Shown here one piece after another: positions 25,931-33,644 of a DNA stretch of 64,000 bases. This stretch comes from JASJAR01 sp038530285. GTDB lineage: Bacteria > Pseudomonadota > Alphaproteobacteria > Rhodobacterales > Rhodobacteraceae. How positions within the stretch are numbered: position 1 is the first letter of the stretch; the number at the start of each line of letters is the position of its first letter. The translations under genes were made by a program, and so were the position numbers. Below the pieces are notes generated by a model. The model did no database searches. It was not told the origin of the DNA and saw nothing but the letters and a program-made list of their open reading frames with translations. The stretch covers positions 42,365 to 106,364 of the forward strand of contig JBCBCY010000013.1 in NCBI GenBank assembly GCA_038530285.1, written 5' to 3'.

Positions 25931-26854
25931 GTGAAGATGGCGGTGATCGGGGCAGGCCTGATGGGCCACGGCATTGCGTTAACCTGCGCGCGCGCGGGCA
26001 ACGCGGTCGCTGTGCAAGATCCCTCAGATGAGATGCGCGACAGCCTTGCGAGCCGGATCGCAGCCAGCGCCGCCCTTTTGGGGCTCGGCGACGCCGATAT
26101 CACCGGATGTCTTGACCGTATTGCCACCCACGCGGCGCTCGAGGAGGCGGTTTCAGATGCTGATATCGTGTTTGAAGCAGCCCCCGAGAAGCTTGAGTTG
26201 AAGAAAGCGATTTTCACCGAGCTTGAGGCCCATGCACCAAAGGATGCGATCCTTGCGTCCAACACATCGGTCATTCAGATCACCAAGATCGTTGAACACC
26301 TCGACCGGCGTGACCGCGCGCTTGGCACCCATTGGTGGAACCCGCCGCATCTGATCCCGCTGGTGGAGGTCGTCAAAACCGAATGGACCGATCCGGCGAA
26401 AGCGGAGGTAACCTTTAAGATCCTGAAAGATTGCGAAAAAACGCCTGTGATGGTCGAAAAGGACATCCCCGGGTTTATCGGCAACCGGCTGCAGCATGCG
26501 CTATGGCGCGAAGCGATCTCGCTTGTGGAGAACGGCGTCTGCACGGCCGAAGCCGTGGACGATGTGGTCAAATCCAGCTTTGGGCGCCGCCTTGCGGTCC
26601 TTGGGCCTTTGGAAAACGCTGATCTCGTCGGGATCGAGTTGACCCAGGACATACATCGTCAGGTCTTGTTTGATCTTGAGGCGTCGCCCGACCCGTCCCC
26701 CTATCTGCAGAAACTGCGCGATGACGGCCGCGACGGCATGGCGTCGGGCGCTGGCTTTCGCGATTGGGCGCCGGGTGATCTTGAGGCAACGAAGGCCCGG
26801 ATTTCTTCGCATCTGACCGGGCTTGAGACCCTGTTGGCAAAGGCCGATCCATGA
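25931..26854 (+). CDS. 3-hydroxyacyl-CoA dehydrogenase-like NAD-dependent oxidoreductase
   Basis: A 307-residue stand-alone member of the 3HCDH family that also contains L-carnitine dehydrogenase and lambda-crystallin, so the substrate may be a free beta-hydroxy acid rather than a CoA ester. Seen: Rossmann motif GAGLMGHGIA (about 7-16), catalytic His in GTHWWNPPHLIPLVEVV (about 137-153) in place of the common HFFNP, and the C-terminal helical domain starting GFIGNRLQHALWREA. GTG 25931 is the most likely start; TTG 25913 and ATG 25937 are possible. It precedes a LIV-type importer and BKACE, which could cleave the beta-keto acid it would make. Confidence 0.82.
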   Translation: MKMAVIGAGLMGHGIALTCARAGNAVAVQDPSDEMRDSLASRIAASAALLGLGDADITGCLDRIATHAALEEAVSDADIVFEAAPEKLELKKAIFTELEAHAPKDAILASNTSVIQITKIVEHLDRRDRALGTHWWNPPHLIPLVEVVKTEWTDPAKAEVTFKILKDCEKTPVMVEKDIPGFIGNRLQHALWREAISLVENGVCTAEAVDDVVKSSFGRRLAVLGPLENADLVGIELTQDIHRQVLFDLEASPDPSPYLQKLRDDGRDGMASGAGFRDWAPGDLEATKARISSHLTGLETLLAKADP

Positions 26855-26989
26855 CGGCACAGCACGAAAACAAGATAACCAAAAGCTATATAGGTGCTAA
26901 GATATCCGATATTGTGCCGCAAAGGTGGCATTAGACTTGAAACAAAGGCCGGAGGAGCGGCCTGAGCGACATGAAAACGGGAGGAAAAC

Positions 26990-28258
26990 ATGACACTTAA
27001 GACCAATCGGCGGGTGCTGCTTGGCGGGCTTGCCGCCTCGGTGGCCACCCCGGCCATCCTGAGATCAACTCGCGCCTACGCGCAGAACCCCACCATCAAG
27101 GTCGGTTTTGTCACACCAACCACGGGGCCCCTTGCGGGCTTTGCCGAGCCAGACGACTACGTGATCGAGGGTTTGCAAGCCGCGCTGTCTGGCGTTGAAA
27201 ACAACGGCAAGACATATGCGATCGAGATCATCAAGAAAGACAGCCAGTCAAACCCGAACCGGGCCGCGGAAGTCGCAGCCGAGCTGATCTTGGATGATGA
27301 GGTCGACTTTATCACCGCAGCCGGCACGCCTGACACGACAAACCCGGTCGCTGATCAGGCCGAGATCAACGAAGTGCCCTGCGTGACATCCGATGCGCCC
27401 TGGCAGCCCTACTTCTTCGGACGCGGTGGCAACCCGGCGGAAGGGTTCCAGTACACTTACCATTTCTTCTGGGGTCTCGAAGACGTCATCGCGAACTTCA
27501 CCAACATCTGGAACGACGCGGGCGTGGCCAAGAAGGTCGGCGGGCTGTTCCCCAATGATGCAGATGGCAATGCCTGGGGTCATCCGGAATTGGGCCTGCC
27601 CACACCGCTGGCTGCCCAAGGCTTCGAACTGACCGATCCGGGCCGCTACCAGCCCCTGAACGATGACTTTTCAAACTACATCGCGGCGTTCAAGGAAGCG
27701 GGCTGTGAAATCATTACCGGCGTGATGATCCCGCCCGATTTCGGCACCTTCTGGAGCCAGGCCGCCCAGCAAGGCTTCCAACCGAAGGTTGCCACCGTCG
27801 GCAAGGCCTTGTTGTTCCCGTCGGTGGTTGAATCGCTCGGCCCCCGTGGGGTCGGCCTGACGACCGAGATCTGGTGGTCGGCGAGCCATCCATTTGTATC
27901 CTCGCTGACCGGTGAAAGCGCTGGCGATTTGGCCAACGGGTATACTGATGCCACCGGGCGGCCCTGGACCCAGCCCATCGGGTTCAAGCACGCGCTGTCT
28001 GAGGTGATTGCGGATGTGGTGCGCCGGTCTGAGGATGTCGAAGACCCTGAAGCCAATGTCGCCGCGATCCGCGCGACCAACATGTCCACCATTGTGGGCG
28101 ATGTGAACTGGGCGACGGGCCCGGTGCCGAACGTGTCGAAGACCCCGCTTGTCAGCGGCCAGTGGCAAGACAACGGCAATGGATTGGAATTGGTGATCAC
28201 CAATAACGCCCATGCGCCGCAAATCCCCACCGGTGGCGAAACCTTCCTGTTGGGGTAG
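26990..28258 (+). CDS. ABC transporter substrate-binding protein (LIV/amide type)
   Basis: A 422-residue periplasmic binding protein of the branched-chain amino acid/amide family. It has a Tat-like signal peptide (NRRVLLGGLAASVATPAIL, cleavage near AYA-Q, about 32) and the type I fold beginning TIKVGFVTPTTGPLAGFAEPDDYV. GGGAGGAAAA just upstream fixes the start. It is followed 7 bp later by the ATPase and permease genes. LIV-type receptors bind many small carboxylates, so the substrate must be inferred from the enzymes around it. Confidence 0.9.
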   Translation: MTLKTNRRVLLGGLAASVATPAILRSTRAYAQNPTIKVGFVTPTTGPLAGFAEPDDYVIEGLQAALSGVENNGKTYAIEIIKKDSQSNPNRAAEVAAELILDDEVDFITAAGTPDTTNPVADQAEINEVPCVTSDAPWQPYFFGRGGNPAEGFQYTYHFFWGLEDVIANFTNIWNDAGVAKKVGGLFPNDADGNAWGHPELGLPTPLAAQGFELTDPGRYQPLNDDFSNYIAAFKEAGCEIITGVMIPPDFGTFWSQAAQQGFQPKVATVGKALLFPSVVESLGPRGVGLTTEIWWSASHPFVSSLTGESAGDLANGYTDATGRPWTQPIGFKHALSEVIADVVRRSEDVEDPEANVAAIRATNMSTIVGDVNWATGPVPNVSKTPLVSGQWQDNGNGLELVITNNAHAPQIPTGGETFLLG

Positions 28259-28265
28259 CATCGTC

Positions 28266-28994
28266 ATGTCCGCACTGCTTGAGGTCACCGGCCTGAGCAA
28301 GTCTTTTGGCGCCGTCGTGGTCGCCAATGAGACAAGCTTTGAGGTCCCCCAAGGTGCCGCTATCGGCATCCTCGGGCCCAATGGTGCGGGCAAGACATCG
28401 TTGTTCAACCTGATCACCGGCGCGCTGTCTGCCGATCAAGGCAGCATCCGGTTTGACGGCCAGGACATCACCCGGGTCGGTGCCGCATCGCGGTGCCGGC
28501 TTGGGATCGCGCGAAGTTTCCAGGTGCCACACCCCTTCGTGGGCATGACCGTGTTTGAAAACGCTTTGGTCGGTGCGACCGAAGGGGCGGGCCTGCGTGG
28601 GCCTGCGGCTGAAGCCCATGTTCTTGACGTTTTGGAACAGACGGGTCTTTTGCCCAAAGCAAATGTGCGCGCTGGCACGCTGACGCTTCTGGAACGCAAA
28701 CGGCTGGAAATGGCCCGCGCTCTGGCTGCAAAACCCAAGCTATTGCTGCTCGATGAAATTGCGGGCGGGCTGACGGAAGCCGAATGCACATCCCTGATTG
28801 AAACCATTCAGACGGTCCACAAGGCCGGCACCACAATTGTCTGGATCGAACATGTGGTCCATGCGCTCCTGGCCGTGGTTGACCGGCTGATCGTGATCGA
28901 TTTCGGCAAGAAGATCGCGGAAGGCGACCCCAAAGCGATCATGAATTCAGCCGAGGTCAAAGAGATTTACCTGGGGGTCGACCCGGATGTCTGA
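28266..28994 (+). CDS. ABC transporter ATP-binding protein, LivG type
   Basis: A 242-residue ATPase. Walker A is GPNGAGKTS (about 38-46), and Walker B LLLLDEIAGGLT and the H-loop region WIEHVVHAL are typical of LivG. The signature region reads LTLLERKRLEMARALA, the LivG-like variant of LSGGQ. I chose the ATG before SALLEVTG; an in-frame start at 28212 lies inside the previous gene. It overlaps livF by 8 bp. Confidence 0.92.
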   Translation: MSALLEVTGLSKSFGAVVVANETSFEVPQGAAIGILGPNGAGKTSLFNLITGALSADQGSIRFDGQDITRVGAASRCRLGIARSFQVPHPFVGMTVFENALVGATEGAGLRGPAAEAHVLDVLEQTGLLPKANVRAGTLTLLERKRLEMARALAAKPKLLLLDEIAGGLTEAECTSLIETIQTVHKAGTTIVWIEHVVHALLAVVDRLIVIDFGKKIAEGDPKAIMNSAEVKEIYLGVDPDV

Positions 28995-29697
28995 GCCTGT
29001 GTTGTCGGTCCAAAATCTGGATGCCCACTACGGGGATTTTCAGGCGCTTTACGGGGTTGATCTGACCCTCGACCTCGGTGAGGTCATCGCCATCATCGGC
29101 GCCAATGGCGCAGGCAAAACGACGCTGATGCGGTCGATCTCGGGTCTATTGAAAAATGCCGCCGACCAGGTGCGCTTCAAAGGCACACCGATTGGGGCCT
29201 TGCGCGCCGATCAGGTGGCCTATCACGGGATTGCGCTGGTGCCCGAAGGCCGCCAGTTGTTTCCCTCGCTTTCGGTCGAAGAGAACCTTTTGTTGGGGGC
29301 AACGGTCAAACGGAGCGGGCCTTGGGATCTGGCCAAGGTCTTCGACCTGTTTCCAATCCTGAAAGAACGCCGCGGACAGCCGTCGACGTCTTTGTCGGGC
29401 GGCCAGCAACAGATGGTGGCGATCGGGCGTGCGCTGATGTCGAACCCCGAGGTGATCTTGTTTGACGAAATCAGCCTTGGCCTTGCGCCGATCATCATCA
29501 AAGACATCTACGACGCGCTGCCGTCCATCGTGGGCGAAGGCATGACGGCGATGATCGTCGAGCAGGATATTTCCAAAGCGCTGCAAGTCTCGGCCCGGGT
29601 CTATTGCCTGCAAGAAGGCCGGGTGTCGCTAACGGGCCGGGTTGCAGACGTCAGCCGCGAGGCCATAACAGACGCCTATTTCGGGGTTTCGGCATGA
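28987..29697 (+). CDS. ABC transporter ATP-binding protein, LivF type
   Basis: A 236-residue ATPase: Walker A GANGAGKTT (about 38-46), signature LSGGQQQM (about 137-144), Walker B VILFDEISLGLAP, H-loop near VEQDISKAL. It forms the ATPase pair with the LivG-type subunit and overlaps the next gene as ATGA. Confidence 0.93.
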   Translation: MSEPVLSVQNLDAHYGDFQALYGVDLTLDLGEVIAIIGANGAGKTTLMRSISGLLKNAADQVRFKGTPIGALRADQVAYHGIALVPEGRQLFPSLSVEENLLLGATVKRSGPWDLAKVFDLFPILKERRGQPSTSLSGGQQQMVAIGRALMSNPEVILFDEISLGLAPIIIKDIYDALPSIVGEGMTAMIVEQDISKALQVSARVYCLQEGRVSLTGRVADVSREAITDAYFGVSA

Positions 29698-30560
29698 TCG
29701 AATGGATCAACTCCATCGTCCAAGGCATTCTGCTGGGCGGGCTTTACGCGCTTTTTGCCGCCGGTCTCAGCCTGATATTCGGGGTGATGCGGCTGGTGAA
29801 CATTGCCCACGGCGATCTGATTGTGCTGGCCGCCTACATGGGGCTGTCGACGACGCTTTTGCTGGGCATCCACCCGTTTGTCGCCCTGCTGATCGTGATC
29901 CCGCTGATGGCGGGCTTCGGCTATGTGTTGCAGCGGGGGCTTTTGAACCAGACGCTGGGTGATGACATTCTGCCGCCTTTGCTGGTGACCTTCGGGCTGT
30001 CGGTGATCATTCAAAACGCGCTATTGGAACTTTACACAGCGGACCCCCAAAAACTGAACGGTGGGGCGATTGAAACCGCGTCCATCCCTGTGGGCGGCCT
30101 TGCCCTGGGGGTTCTGCCGCTGGTGACGTTCGCAATTGCCGTGGCCGTGATCGCGGGTCTGCAATGGGTGTTTTATGCCACCGCCATGGGCCGGGCCTTC
30201 CGCGCGGTGTCCGACAACCAGGACATCGCGCAGATCATGGGGCTGAACAAGGCCCATGTCTACGGGCTGGCCATGGCGCTTGCGATGGGCGTGGTGGCCA
30301 TTGCGGGCATCCTATTGGGCATGCGCACCAGCTTTGATCCTGCCATTGGCGCGGGCCGCCTGATCTTCGGGTTTGAAGCCGTCATCATCGGCGGGCTCGG
30401 CAACATCTGGGGCACACTTGTGGGGGGCGTGATCCTCGGTGTGGCGCAAACCGTCGGGGCCAAGATCGACCCCGGCTGGCAACTCTTGGCAGGTCATGTG
30501 GCGTTTCTGATCGTGCTGGCCGTCCGGCCCAACGGCCTGTTCCCGAGGGTCGATCATTGA
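29694..30560 (+). CDS. branched-chain amino acid/amide ABC transporter permease, LivH type
   Basis: A 288-residue inner-membrane permease with about eight hydrophobic segments. GLYALFAAGLSLIFGVMRLVN and NIAHGDLIVLAAYMG near the N-terminus are characteristic of LivH, and FEAVIIGGLGNIWGTLVGG near the end is the conserved cytoplasmic EAA-like loop. ATG 29694 overlaps the livF stop. Confidence 0.92.
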   Translation: MIEWINSIVQGILLGGLYALFAAGLSLIFGVMRLVNIAHGDLIVLAAYMGLSTTLLLGIHPFVALLIVIPLMAGFGYVLQRGLLNQTLGDDILPPLLVTFGLSVIIQNALLELYTADPQKLNGGAIETASIPVGGLALGVLPLVTFAIAVAVIAGLQWVFYATAMGRAFRAVSDNQDIAQIMGLNKAHVYGLAMALAMGVVAIAGILLGMRTSFDPAIGAGRLIFGFEAVIIGGLGNIWGTLVGGVILGVAQTVGAKIDPGWQLLAGHVAFLIVLAVRPNGLFPRVDH

Positions 30561-31579
30561 GCGCGCCGACCGTCACCCGCGCGACACAGACGTCAAAAGT
30601 CGCGATGGCTCTGGGTCTTGTGATCCTTGTTGTGCTCGCCCTTGGACCCTATTGGGCGGGCCGGGCTGACATGCGCCTGATGTCAGAGATCTTTCTTTAT
30701 CTCGCCCTTGCCAGCCTGTGGAACCTGATGGCGGGCTATGCCGGTTTGGTCAGCGTCGGCCAGCAGGCCTTCGTGGGCTTTGGCGGCTATATGCTGTTTG
30801 CACTCACGGTATTTGGCGGTCTCCATCCGGTGGTGGCCATCGTCCTTGGCGGGCTTCTGGCCGCCGTCCTGTCGGCGCCGATTGCCACGCTGATCTTCCG
30901 GCTGAAGGGCGCCTATTTCGCCATCGGCACCTGGGTCGTGGCGGAGGTTTTCCGGCTGTCGTTTGCGCAAATCCAGGCCCTGGGTGGCGGGTCAGGGTCA
31001 TCCTTGCCGGTGGCCATCGTGAAAGAGATCGGCGAACGCAAGGCCACGCGCGAGGCCAATGCCTATTGGCTGGCGTTGGGGGCGGCGGTCGTGGTGATCC
31101 TGGCGGTCTATTTCTTTTTGCGCTCGCGCCGGGGCCTTGCACTGACGGCCATCCGCGACAATGAAACCGCAGCCTCTGGTCTGGGGATCGATATCTGGCG
31201 CACCAAGCTTGAGGTTTATGTGGTGACGTCCGCCCTGACGGCGATGATCGGCGGGATCATATTCCTTCAAAAGCTGCGTATCTCGCCCGATGCGGCCTTC
31301 AGCGTCAACGACTGGACGGCTTTTGTGATCTTCATTGTCGTCATCGGCGGGATCGGCACGCTGGAAGGCCCGATCATTGGCACGCTGATCTTTTTCGCCC
31401 TGCGCGAAACGCTCGCTGACTTCGGCACGATCTATCTTCTGGTGCTGGGGCTGGTGGCAATCGTGGTGATGCTGAAAGCGCCCAACGGCGTCTGGGGTCT
31501 GATCCGCGACCGCTTCGATCTGGAGCTTTTCCCCCTCTCCTACCGGGTGCGAAGCCCCGACACCAAAAAGGACGGATAA
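30557..31579 (+). CDS. branched-chain amino acid/amide ABC transporter permease, LivM type
   Basis: A 340-residue permease partner of the LivH-type subunit. YLALASLWNLMAGYAGLVSVGQQAFVG is cut by the typical LivM GQxAF(V/F)G motif, and GGIGTLEGPIIGTLIFF is the conserved C-terminal loop. TTG at 30557 overlaps the livH stop codon (TTGA), so translation is coupled. Confidence 0.92.
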   Translation: MSAPTVTRATQTSKVAMALGLVILVVLALGPYWAGRADMRLMSEIFLYLALASLWNLMAGYAGLVSVGQQAFVGFGGYMLFALTVFGGLHPVVAIVLGGLLAAVLSAPIATLIFRLKGAYFAIGTWVVAEVFRLSFAQIQALGGGSGSSLPVAIVKEIGERKATREANAYWLALGAAVVVILAVYFFLRSRRGLALTAIRDNETAASGLGIDIWRTKLEVYVVTSALTAMIGGIIFLQKLRISPDAAFSVNDWTAFVIFIVVIGGIGTLEGPIIGTLIFFALRETLADFGTIYLLVLGLVAIVVMLKAPNGVWGLIRDRFDLELFPLSYRVRSPDTKKDG

Positions 31580-32512
31580 TTGGCCCGCCAGCAAAAGACG
31601 ATCATCACCTGTGCCGTGACAGGTGCGATTCACACACCCACCATGTCGGACGCCCTGCCCTATACCTATGATGCGATAGCGTCCCAGGCGATTGAGGCCG
31701 CCGAAGCAGGCGCGTCGATCCTGCACCTGCATGCACGCAACCCTCAGACCGGCGCGCCGTCGGTGGACCCGGCCGATTTCACGCCCTTTCTGGGCCGGAT
31801 CAAACAGGCCAGCGATGCGGTCGTGAACATCTCAACCGGCGGGTCGCTCACTTTGTCGATCCAGGACCGGATCAAGCCGGCGGCGACCTTCAGCGCTGAA
31901 ATGTGTTCGATGAACATGGGGTCGATGAACTTCTCGTTTCATCCCTTGGCCAAACGCTACGACAGCTGGAAATACGACTGGGAAAAGGATTACGTCGAAG
32001 GCTCAGACGGGAATATCTTCCGCAACACCTTCCGCGACATCGAAGAGGCCGCCAAGACACTTGCGCCCCATGACATCAAGTTCGAACATGAATGCTACGA
32101 TGTCGGCCATCTGTATAACCTGAAATTCTGCATGGACATCGGCCTGTTCAAAGCGCCGGTGTTCATCCAGTTCGTGATGGGAATTTTGGGCGGGATCGGC
32201 GCGGATATCGACAATCTGGTCTTCATGAAAAAGACCGCCGACAAGCTTTTTGGGGACAGCTACCGCTGGTCAGTCCTGGCCGCGGGGGCGTCGCAAATCC
32301 CCATGGCCACCACCGCCAGCCAGATGGGCGGGAATGTCCGCGTCGGGTTGGAAGACAGCCTGTTCATCAACCGTGGCGTCCTGGCAAAGTCAAACGCCCA
32401 ACAGGTCGCCAAGATCCGCCGCATCGTCGAAGACCTTGGCACGGCGGTCGCCACACCTGATGAGGCGCGCGAGATCCTCGACCTCAAAGGCGGCGACCGG
32501 GTCGCGTTCTAG
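31580..32512 (+). CDS. BKACE family beta-keto acid cleavage enzyme
   Basis: A Zn-dependent TIM-barrel enzyme of the former DUF849 family (founder: Kce, 3-keto-5-aminohexanoate cleavage enzyme). Members condense a beta-keto acid with acetyl-CoA, releasing acetoacetate and a new acyl-CoA. The 310-residue protein keeps the metal histidines in SILHLHARNP (H49, H51), and GNVRVGLEDSLF near residue 250 carries the third ligand and active-site Glu. Substrate range in the family is broad, including dehydrocarnitine. TTG start, one base after the livM stop, makes it the last gene of the transporter operon. The upstream 3HCDH-like gene could supply its beta-keto acid. Confidence 0.92.
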   Translation: MARQQKTIITCAVTGAIHTPTMSDALPYTYDAIASQAIEAAEAGASILHLHARNPQTGAPSVDPADFTPFLGRIKQASDAVVNISTGGSLTLSIQDRIKPAATFSAEMCSMNMGSMNFSFHPLAKRYDSWKYDWEKDYVEGSDGNIFRNTFRDIEEAAKTLAPHDIKFEHECYDVGHLYNLKFCMDIGLFKAPVFIQFVMGILGGIGADIDNLVFMKKTADKLFGDSYRWSVLAAGASQIPMATTASQMGGNVRVGLEDSLFINRGVLAKSNAQQVAKIRRIVEDLGTAVATPDEAREILDLKGGDRVAF

Positions 32513-32537
32513 CCCGCGCGCCGCGCGCGCGCCCGGG

Positions 32538-33638
32538 TCACAGCCAGAAGCCGTCACGCACCGTGCCGGTTTCCAACCCGTCTTGAGTTTCGATCTGCAG
32601 CTGGTTTCCGGGCGTCCAATGGCCGATGCGCACCATACCAATGGCAACGGTGCAATCGAAATCAGGCGACCAGGCTGCGGAGGTCACACGTCCGACAGGC
32701 TGGTCATTGTCATAAATCCGCCAATCCCGGTCGCAGGGTGACACGCGGCCCTTGATCTCAATCGGGCGGATCTGCCGGATCGGGCCATCCTTTGCGACCC
32801 GCAACAGCGCATCGCGCCCGATGCACGAAAACGCGGTTTGCGTGTTGCAGAACCGGTCGAGCCCGCATTCGTAGGGCGTGTTTTCGCGCGTCATGTCGTT
32901 GCCGTAGCTCAGCAAACCGCCCTCGATCCGCTCGATCGCGTTGGGGCAGCCTGCGCGCACGTTCAAATCCTGACCCGCCATGAAAAGCGCATCCCAGATC
33001 GGCGGGCCACGTTCACGGCCCTCGACATAAATCTCAAACCCGCCCTGTTTGGAAAAGCCCGACCGCGCGATCAGCACCTGACGGCCTTCAAAGTCGAACC
33101 AGCCGAAGCGGAAGAACCGCAGCTTAAGGACGCTTTCGCCGAAGACCCGGGCGATCAGCTCTTCGGCCTTCGGCCCCTGCACGGCCAGCGGGTTGACATC
33201 GGGCTCATCGACCAGCACCTCATACCGATAGGCACTGGCCAGACCCTTGACCCACAACAACAAATCGCTGTCGGCGATGGAAATCCAGAAGCGTTCTTCA
33301 CTGAGTTTCACAGCCACCGGATCGTTCAGCATTCCGCCGGTTTCGTCGACGATGGGCACATAGAGACACTGGCCCGGCAGCATACCCCGAAGATCGCGCG
33401 GCGATAGGGTCTGCATCAGGCGCGACGCATCGGGCCCGCGCAATTCGACCTGGCGCTGGACGGACACATCCCACAATTGAACATGGGTTTTCAGGTGCCG
33501 GTAATCGGCTTCGAGGCTTTCAAAAAACGTCGGCAACAGCATATGGTTGTAAACGGTGTAGCCCCCCACCCCGGCGGCTTCGACCGCGTCGGAATAGGGC
33601 GTGCGCCGCAAGCGGCGGGACGGCGAAATCATTGCCAT
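32538..33638 (-). CDS. dmdA: DmdA-type tetrahydrofolate-dependent demethylase (dimethylsulfoniopropionate demethylase-like)
   Basis: A 366-residue GcvT/aminomethyltransferase-fold protein that resembles Ruegeria DmdA in length and along its whole sequence: SPSRRLRRTPYSDAVEAAGV and YTVYNHMLLPT at the N-terminus, GGMLNDPVAVKL, SKQGGFEIYVEG, RAGCPNAIER and LLSYGNDMTRENTPYECGL. DmdA moves a methyl group from DMSP to tetrahydrofolate, giving 3-methylmercaptopropionate. Several DmdA-like GcvT relatives act on other methylated compounds, so DMSP is likely but unproved. It is the last gene of the leftward operon, 6 bp after the acyl-CoA ligase, and converges on the BKACE gene. Confidence 0.82.
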   Translation of the reverse strand: MAMISPSRRLRRTPYSDAVEAAGVGGYTVYNHMLLPTFFESLEADYRHLKTHVQLWDVSVQRQVELRGPDASRLMQTLSPRDLRGMLPGQCLYVPIVDETGGMLNDPVAVKLSEERFWISIADSDLLLWVKGLASAYRYEVLVDEPDVNPLAVQGPKAEELIARVFGESVLKLRFFRFGWFDFEGRQVLIARSGFSKQGGFEIYVEGRERGPPIWDALFMAGQDLNVRAGCPNAIERIEGGLLSYGNDMTRENTPYECGLDRFCNTQTAFSCIGRDALLRVAKDGPIRQIRPIEIKGRVSPCDRDWRIYDNDQPVGRVTSAAWSPDFDCTVAIGMVRIGHWTPGNQLQIETQDGLETGTVRDGFWL

Positions 33639-33644
33639 GGGCGC

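Noticed and set aside
26855..26919. CGGCACA...TGTGCCG inverted repeat before the ABC receptor gene
   Set aside because: The 7-bp arms are about 50 bp apart and could pair by chance; there is no second copy to support an operator.
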